64,000 nt of DNA from Streptomyces violascens (GTDB lineage: Bacteria; Actinomycetota; Actinomycetes; Streptomycetales; Streptomycetaceae). Both the position numbers and the translations under genes were made by a program. This document shows, piece by piece, positions 59,822 through 64,000 of the stretch. The stretch is taken from contig NZ_BMUA01000001.1 of the NCBI RefSeq assembly GCF_014649955.1, forward strand, positions 558,001 to 622,000. Reading direction: 5' to 3'. The notes beneath the pieces were generated by a model. That model searched no databases and had not been told where the DNA came from. It was given only the letters and a program-made list of their open reading frames with translations. Within the stretch, counting starts at the first letter, position 1; each line of letters starts with the position of its first letter.

Positions 59822-60153
59822 GGCTCCAGCAGAACAGGCCCGGGCCGCCTCCGTCCAAGAGCCGTCCAGGGAACGCGGCCATAGCGATCTGCCTATGGCG
59901 CCTGGTGCGGGTGGTCACGGGGCGGATGCCCAACGGCCCGAACAAGGTGCGGAATCACCACCCGGCGAGAGGCCCGCAAGAGGGCCGAACGGGACAGCCG
60001 AGATGCCGTATTGGCCAATGATCACTCGGATACATCAATGATCCGTTGGATTTACTGACAAGTTGGCGAACGTTCACCCTGCGGCCTCCTAGAGTCTGGG
60101 TTCTCTTCCCGTCCACACACGTACGGACTCGTACACGCACAGGAACCGGAGCC
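59822..60153. promoter_or_regulatory. 332-bp divergent promoter region (bla / polyphosphate genes)
   Basis: No gene. On the beta-lactamase side is the dyad GCCATAG-N8-CTATGGC (59878-59899), placed as an activator or repressor site. On the other side are GTTCACC (60072-60078), a possible TAGAGT -10 box (60090-60095) and a long leader to the ATG at 60154. The middle part (59990-60060) is AT-richer. Confidence 0.6.
60072..60093 (+). promoter_or_regulatory. Possible PHO box
   Basis: Two adjacent 11-bp units starting GTTCACCCTGC and GGCCTCCTAGA match the Streptomyces PhoP direct-repeat consensus at roughly nine and eight of eleven positions by eye. They lie over the predicted -10 region of the DUF4956/VTC operon. 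Binding here could repress or activate depending on the true start. Confidence 0.35.
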
Positions 60154-60786
60154 ATGGATTCACTACGCCATCTCGCTGCCCATCTGGGGCTCGACCTCGC
60201 TGCCATCTGCCTGCTCACGTTCGCGATCTACTATCCGAGGCACCGACGGCGCGATCTCGTACCGGCGTATCTCGCCCTGAACGTCGCCCTGTTCACCATC
60301 GTCGCGGCGCTCGCCGAAGTGGGCGGCAGCGGCGGGATGGCACTCGGCTTCGGTCTTTTCGGAGTCCTCTCGATCATCCGGCTGCGCTCCGATGCCGTCC
60401 AACACGAGGAAGTGGCCTACTACTTCACCACCCTGGTCCTCGGCCTCATCTGCGGTCTGCCGCACCTCGGGCTCGCCCTGGCCGCGGCACTCAGCGCCGT
60501 TCTGCTCCTTGTCGTCTACGCGGCGGACCACCCGCGCCTGTTCGCCCGCGCCCGGCGCACCGTCATAACGCTCGACACCGTCCACACCGACCCCGCCGCC
60601 CTGCGGGCCGACCTCGCCCGTCGCCTGGGCGAGCCCCTGCACTGGACGGTGATGGAGATCGACTTCGTACGGGATCTGATGGTCGTCGACGTCCGCTATC
60701 GCGAGCCCGAGCCGAGGCCGGCCGGGCAGCAGACCGGTTCTGTCGAGACCCTGCGTCCGGCCGCGCCCGCACTGGACTCCGTATGA
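60154..60786 (+). CDS. DUF4956 membrane protein
   Basis: 210 aa. Four transmembrane helices (about residues 10-25, 35-60, 80-105 and 110-125) and a cytoplasmic C-terminal ferredoxin-like part. GFGLFGVLSIIRLRSDAVQ is the family's most conserved segment. DUF4956 genes are typically found next to VTC polyphosphate polymerase genes; here the next gene overlaps by ATGA. AGGA precedes the ATG at 60154. Likely a membrane partner of the polymerase. Confidence 0.92.
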   Translation: MDSLRHLAAHLGLDLAAICLLTFAIYYPRHRRRDLVPAYLALNVALFTIVAALAEVGGSGGMALGFGLFGVLSIIRLRSDAVQHEEVAYYFTTLVLGLICGLPHLGLALAAALSAVLLLVVYAADHPRLFARARRTVITLDTVHTDPAALRADLARRLGEPLHWTVMEIDFVRDLMVVDVRYREPEPRPAGQQTGSVETLRPAAPALDSV

Positions 60787-61607
60787 CCATCCAGACAGCG
60801 GCTCCGCCGGCCGCGGAAGCCGTACGGGCCATCAACGAGGCCGCGTACGAAGCCGACCCGATCTCGCTGGCCGAGCTGAACGAGCGGTCCTCACTGCTCA
60901 CACGGTTCGACCGCAGCTATCTCGTGCCTGCCGACACCTTCCTGCGGGTGGTCGGCCGGCTCACCGAGGCCCGCCGTCCCGGCGGGTCGTTCCGGGCACT
61001 GGCCATCGACGGCCGCCGCGCCTTCCGCTACCACTCGGTCTACTACGACACCCCGGGGCTCCGCTCCTTCCACGACCACCGCCAGGGCCGCCGCCTGCGC
61101 TTCAAGATCCGTGAACGTGTCTACGAGGACAGCGGAGAGCGGCAGTTCGAGATCAAGCTCAAGGGCGCCCGCGGCGACACCGTCAAACACCGCTGCCCCC
61201 TGAACGGCGAGGACACTCCGCTCGGCACCGCACAGCAGGCGTTCCTCGCCGACACGCTGAGGCACGCCTACGCGATCGACGCGCCCACCGCGCTGCGGCC
61301 CTCGCTCTCCACCGACTATCTCCGGTCGACGTTCGTGGCCGACGGGCAGCGCATCACGTGTGATGCCGGGCTCGTGTGCGTCGATCTGCGGACGGACCGC
61401 ATGGTGCGCTGCGCCAGTGGTCTCGTGCTGGTCGAGACGAAGTCCGCGGAGCATCTCACCGAGGCGGACCGGCTGTTGCACGCCCACCGGGTGCGGCCCG
61501 CCGTGTTCACCAAGTACTGCGGCGCGTTCGCCGTGCTGCGTCCCACGCTGCCCGCCAACCGGTGGCGGCGCGCCGCACAGCAGGCGTTCGATCCGCTGCC
61601 CGGTTGA
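60783..61607 (+). CDS. VTC-domain polyphosphate polymerase
   Basis: 274 aa. Tunnel-domain basic residues are visible in LTRFDRSYLVPADTFLR, YDTPGLRSFHDHRQGRRLRF, KIRERVYED and FEIKLKG, with the late VLVETKSAE and TKYCGAFAVL. This is the VTC4-like fold making polyphosphate from nucleoside triphosphates. Translationally coupled to the DUF4956 gene. Regulation by phosphate would make sense; see the possible PHO box. Confidence 0.92.
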   Translation: MTIQTAAPPAAEAVRAINEAAYEADPISLAELNERSSLLTRFDRSYLVPADTFLRVVGRLTEARRPGGSFRALAIDGRRAFRYHSVYYDTPGLRSFHDHRQGRRLRFKIRERVYEDSGERQFEIKLKGARGDTVKHRCPLNGEDTPLGTAQQAFLADTLRHAYAIDAPTALRPSLSTDYLRSTFVADGQRITCDAGLVCVDLRTDRMVRCASGLVLVETKSAEHLTEADRLLHAHRVRPAVFTKYCGAFAVLRPTLPANRWRRAAQQAFDPLPG

Positions 61608-61761
61608 CGGCCCATGTGGCTGAAAGCCATACCAGCCGTTCGCGATGGGTGGGGCCACCATGTCACCGACGCGCCGCGCCCGGGCAACTTCGGGCACTTC
61701 TGCCCGCAACCGCGCCAGCCGTATGGTGAGCCGTCATATGTGTCCGGACCGAGGGGTACTG

Positions 61762-62751
61762 ATGGTGCGTAGGAACAGGATCATCCGGCAGGCCACCGCG
61801 ATCACGGCCGTCCTGCTGCTGTCCGCCGGGGTCGGTCCGGCGGCGTTCGCCGCGGACGCCCCGACCCCGCCCAACCCGGACGCGGCCGAGCTGAGCGCCT
61901 ACTGGACGCCGGCCCGCATGACGGCGGCTCTGCCCGACGAAACGGACCGGGGTGGTTCCCCGGGGGCCGGCACCACATCGGCCGGCACCGCCTCGCCCAC
62001 CGTGGACGGGCCCCGGCCCGGCGAGTTCATCCCGCCGAGCAGGAGCTTCGACGGCATCCCGCAGGCCGGCACGTTCTTCTGGACCGACGCCTCGGGTACG
62101 GGGCGTACGTGCAGCGGATCGGTGGTGCGCAGCCCCGGCCACAATCTGGTCCTCAGCGCCGGGCACTGCCTGAAGGGGTACTCCGGCGCCTCCCCCAAGC
62201 GTCATCTGGCCTTCGTGCCGCAGTACCACGACGGGCTCACACCGTTCGGGATCTTCCCCGTCGAGGACAACGGTGTGTACGTGCCGCAGGAGTACTACGA
62301 CCGGGGCGAACACGCGGGCGCCGCCTACGACTTCGGGTTCGCGGTCACCGAGCCCAACCAGGACGGGAAGCTCATCCAGGACGCGGCCGGCGCGGTCCAG
62401 CTGCTCGTCGATTCGGGGTATTCGCATGCCCCGGTGCGGATGATCGGCTACCCCGGCGGCGCGCAGAAGCCGCTGGAGTGTCTGAGCTGGACCACGAAGT
62501 GGGTCAGCGACGACCCGGCCGACCCGGGCACCTTCGATCGCATCGCCTGCGACGCCTTCGTGGGCGGGACCAGTGGCGGCCCGATGCTGGTGGCGCGGCC
62601 CGGCGGGTGGGCGGTGATCGGCGTCATCGGCGGCTACCACACCGGCGGGAACACCCCGCAGGTCTCCTACAGCGCGTACTTCGGCGCCGCCACCAAGGCC
62701 CTGTACCAGGCCGCGACCACGGGTGCCCCGCCGGCCGGGCCCGCGTCCTGA
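61762..62751 (+). CDS. Secreted trypsin-like serine protease
   Basis: 329 aa. Signal peptide (ATAITAVLLLSAGVGPAAFA), a pro-region of about 60 residues and a chymotrypsin-fold domain. Catalytic residues: His in LSAGHC, Asp in AYDFGFAV, Ser in GGTSGGPM. Disulfide-type Cys flank these blocks (RTCSGSV, LECLSW, IACDAF). The ATG at 61762 has GAGGGG upstream; a GTG follows directly. It overlaps the next gene by one base (TGATG). Confidence 0.92.
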   Translation: MVRRNRIIRQATAITAVLLLSAGVGPAAFAADAPTPPNPDAAELSAYWTPARMTAALPDETDRGGSPGAGTTSAGTASPTVDGPRPGEFIPPSRSFDGIPQAGTFFWTDASGTGRTCSGSVVRSPGHNLVLSAGHCLKGYSGASPKRHLAFVPQYHDGLTPFGIFPVEDNGVYVPQEYYDRGEHAGAAYDFGFAVTEPNQDGKLIQDAAGAVQLLVDSGYSHAPVRMIGYPGGAQKPLECLSWTTKWVSDDPADPGTFDRIACDAFVGGTSGGPMLVARPGGWAVIGVIGGYHTGGNTPQVSYSAYFGAATKALYQAATTGAPPAGPAS

Positions 62752-63227
62752 TGACCGTGGCGATCGCCCTGCGCGCGGTGCGGGACAGCGACCTGCCCGC
62801 CTTGTGGGAACAGCTCTCCGACCCGGAGGCGCAGCAGGTCGCCGCGGTCACCCGGGAGTACAACTACGACCGGAAGGAGTTCGACGCCCACTGGGCGCGG
62901 GTGCGTGGCGATGCTTCGGTCACGATGCGCACCGTGCTGGCCGACGGTGTGGTGGTCGGCCATGCCGCCGTCTACGGTCCGCCGGACGAGCGCGAAGTCA
63001 CGTACTGGATCGACCGGGTGCACTGGGGCCGAGGCATCGCCACCGCGGCCCTGGCGCAGCTGGTGGGCCTCGAAAGCGCCCGCCCGCTGTTCGCGCACGC
63101 GGCGGCCGACAACACCGGCTCGATCCGTGTACTGGAGAAGTGCGGCTTCGTCGTCACTGGGCGCGGCCGGGGTTTCGCGTTCGCCCGCGGCCAGGACATC
63201 GACGAGGTGCTGCTCACGCTCGCATAG
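62751..63227 (+). CDS. GNAT acetyltransferase
   Basis: 158 aa. Starts MTVAIALRAVRDSDLPALWE; acetyl-CoA loop HWGRGIATAALAQLV and the C-terminal NTGSIRVLEKCGFVVTGRGR. Acceptor unknown. The ATG overlaps the protease stop (TGATG), so it is translated by re-initiation from the protease mRNA. Confidence 0.92.
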   Translation: MTVAIALRAVRDSDLPALWEQLSDPEAQQVAAVTREYNYDRKEFDAHWARVRGDASVTMRTVLADGVVVGHAAVYGPPDEREVTYWIDRVHWGRGIATAALAQLVGLESARPLFAHAAADNTGSIRVLEKCGFVVTGRGRGFAFARGQDIDEVLLTLA

Positions 63228-63299
63228 CCATGCTGCTCGCTTGCCGCCGGCAGCGTCGACCCGGACCAGTGGGCTGCGGCACCATGTCTTCGTCACACA

Positions 63300-64000
63300 T
63301 CAACCACCGTGACATGTAGGCGGGTTGTCGTGTCGGGCGGCGGGAAAGTGCTCGCTCTGCCACACGTCGCCCGCCGAGGTCACCAGCAACGTCTCGTAGG
63401 CGCTGTGGGCCCGGGTCCAGGTCCGGGCCGGCGCGTCCCCCATGGCGAAGAGCGCGGTGGCGTATGCATCGACCTCGGTGAGGTGGCGCCCGGTCACGGT
63501 GACCGATACGAGGCCCATGGCGGGCAGCCCGGTGTGTGGGTCGAGGATGTGGTGGCCGCGTTCGGCGGTGCCGGAGGTGGCGACGGCGAGGTCCCGGCCG
63601 GTGACGACGGTCAGGAGTTGGCCGGGGTGCAGGGGGTGCGCGATGCCGATGCGCCATGCGCTGCCCGGGGCCGCCTCGCCCCTGAGTTGGAGGTCGCCGC
63701 CGCCGTTGACACAGGTGTTCCGGGCCCCGGCGTCGTACAGGATCTGTGAGGCACGTTCGGTGGCCCAGCCCTTGACCAGACCGGAGGGGTCAAGTCGGCC
63801 GCCGGGGGTGTGGCTGAACCAGCCGTCTGTGGCGGCGGCGGCCTTCTCGCAGCGGGTGAGCACGTCGGCCACCTCGGACGGGCGGTCGCTCACGCCCATG
63901 TGGCCCCGCGCCATACGGCTGATCGCGCTGTCGCGCCGGTAGGTGGAGAAGACGGCGTCCACGTGGTGCAGCCAGGCGACGGCCTCGGCCAGGGCGTCGC
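63300..64000 (-). CDS. ApbE-type FAD:protein FMN transferase (5' end outside window)
   Basis: The C-terminal 230 or so residues of an ApbE family protein. It runs off the window edge; the frame continues as EAVAWLHHVDAVFSTYRRDS. Conserved: RLDPSGLVKGWATERA, VNGGGDLQLRG, TSGTAERGHHILDPHTGLPA and the metal region EVDAYATALFAMGD. ApbE transfers FMN from FAD onto Thr of target proteins in redox complexes. The residues from VWQSEHFPAARHDNPP are a disordered tail. Confidence 0.92.
   Translation of the reverse strand, partial: DALAEAVAWLHHVDAVFSTYRRDSAISRMARGHMGVSDRPSEVADVLTRCEKAAAATDGWFSHTPGGRLDPSGLVKGWATERASQILYDAGARNTCVNGGGDLQLRGEAAPGSAWRIGIAHPLHPGQLLTVVTGRDLAVATSGTAERGHHILDPHTGLPAMGLVSVTVTGRHLTEVDAYATALFAMGDAPARTWTRAHSAYETLLVTSAGDVWQSEHFPAARHDNPPTCHGG

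Noticed and set aside
1..64000. tRNA or rRNA genes
   Set aside because: No GGTTCGAATCC-type T-loop with cloverleaf context and no rRNA-like sequence was seen on reading the window; this was by eye, and a tRNAscan run would settle it.
1..64000. Insertion sequences or phage genes
   Set aside because: No transposase, integrase or phage structural motif, and no terminal inverted repeats flanking a gene, were recognised.

Overview
This 64 kb window is high-GC actinobacterial DNA, almost certainly chromosomal Streptomyces. The reasons are strong G/C preference at third codon positions, frequent GTG starts, GGAGG-type ribosome sites, a chaplin, Tat-exported lipoproteins, mycothiol-type enzymes and many TetR/AraC regulators with palindromic operators. 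The gene mix (P450s, efflux, regulators, secreted enzymes, one RiPP cluster, few housekeeping genes) suggests a chromosome arm or other accessory-rich stretch. No tRNA, rRNA, CRISPR array, transposase or phage gene was found.

Layout. 1-7 kb: 3' part of a P450, an FtsW/RodA-type SEDS protein, a membrane-anchored protein, an NTF2-like enzyme, a secreted esterase and a lone condensation-domain protein preceded by a directly abutting small ORF. 7-11 kb: small envelope proteins, a NUDIX hydrolase, a translationally coupled gene pair, a short chaplin and a duplicated His-rich metal-binding protein. 11-19 kb: a compact class I lanthipeptide cluster. It has lanC and lanB (overlapping, minus strand), a divergent 43-aa FxLD-type precursor, a JmjC/cupin oxygenase and an ABC exporter whose leaderless promoter has a MerR-style 19-bp spacer. 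19-28 kb: a TetR/DUF4345 pair with operator, an esterase, a secreted cyclophilin, an SH3 protein, a TetR/DUF2867 pair with twin operators, a hydrolase, a Tat-exported phosphoesterase and a DUF1269 protein.

28-34 kb: an AraC regulator divergent from a quinone oxidoreductase, a PAF-acetylhydrolase-like lipoprotein, then a freestanding AlaRS catalytic domain. The AlaRS gene follows a leader that encodes a 36-aa peptide ending in three Ala codons and contains competing hairpins. A Sua5-type gene comes next. 34-40 kb: two P450-ferredoxin cassettes, each with a divergent TetR gene and its own palindromic operator, flanking a hydrolase. 40-43 kb: a probable copper-related set (permease, DUF305 lipoprotein, DUF6153-like protein) and an RpiR regulator. 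43-50 kb: small proteins, a saccharopine-dehydrogenase-like enzyme divergent from a GlxA-type regulator, a GNAT enzyme and a decayed MFS transporter.

50-64 kb: a membrane PP2C phosphatase, two methyltransferases, a thioredoxin-fold protein without CXXC, an M15-like lipoprotein, a phosphodiesterase, a secreted Scabin-like ADP-ribosyltransferase with a probable C-terminal frameshift, a RibD-type reductase, a cupin, a nucleoside-kinase-like protein, a class A beta-lactamase, a DUF4956/VTC polyphosphate-polymerase pair with a possible PHO box, a secreted trypsin-like protease, a GNAT enzyme and a truncated ApbE gene at the edge.

The best candidates for something undescribed are the FxLD lanthipeptide cluster with a JmjC oxygenase, the AlaRS-like gene with its attenuator-like leader, the condensation protein with its abutting small ORF, and the ADP-ribosyltransferase. 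A lesser pattern is that three unrelated genes begin with 15-bp (five-codon) repeats.
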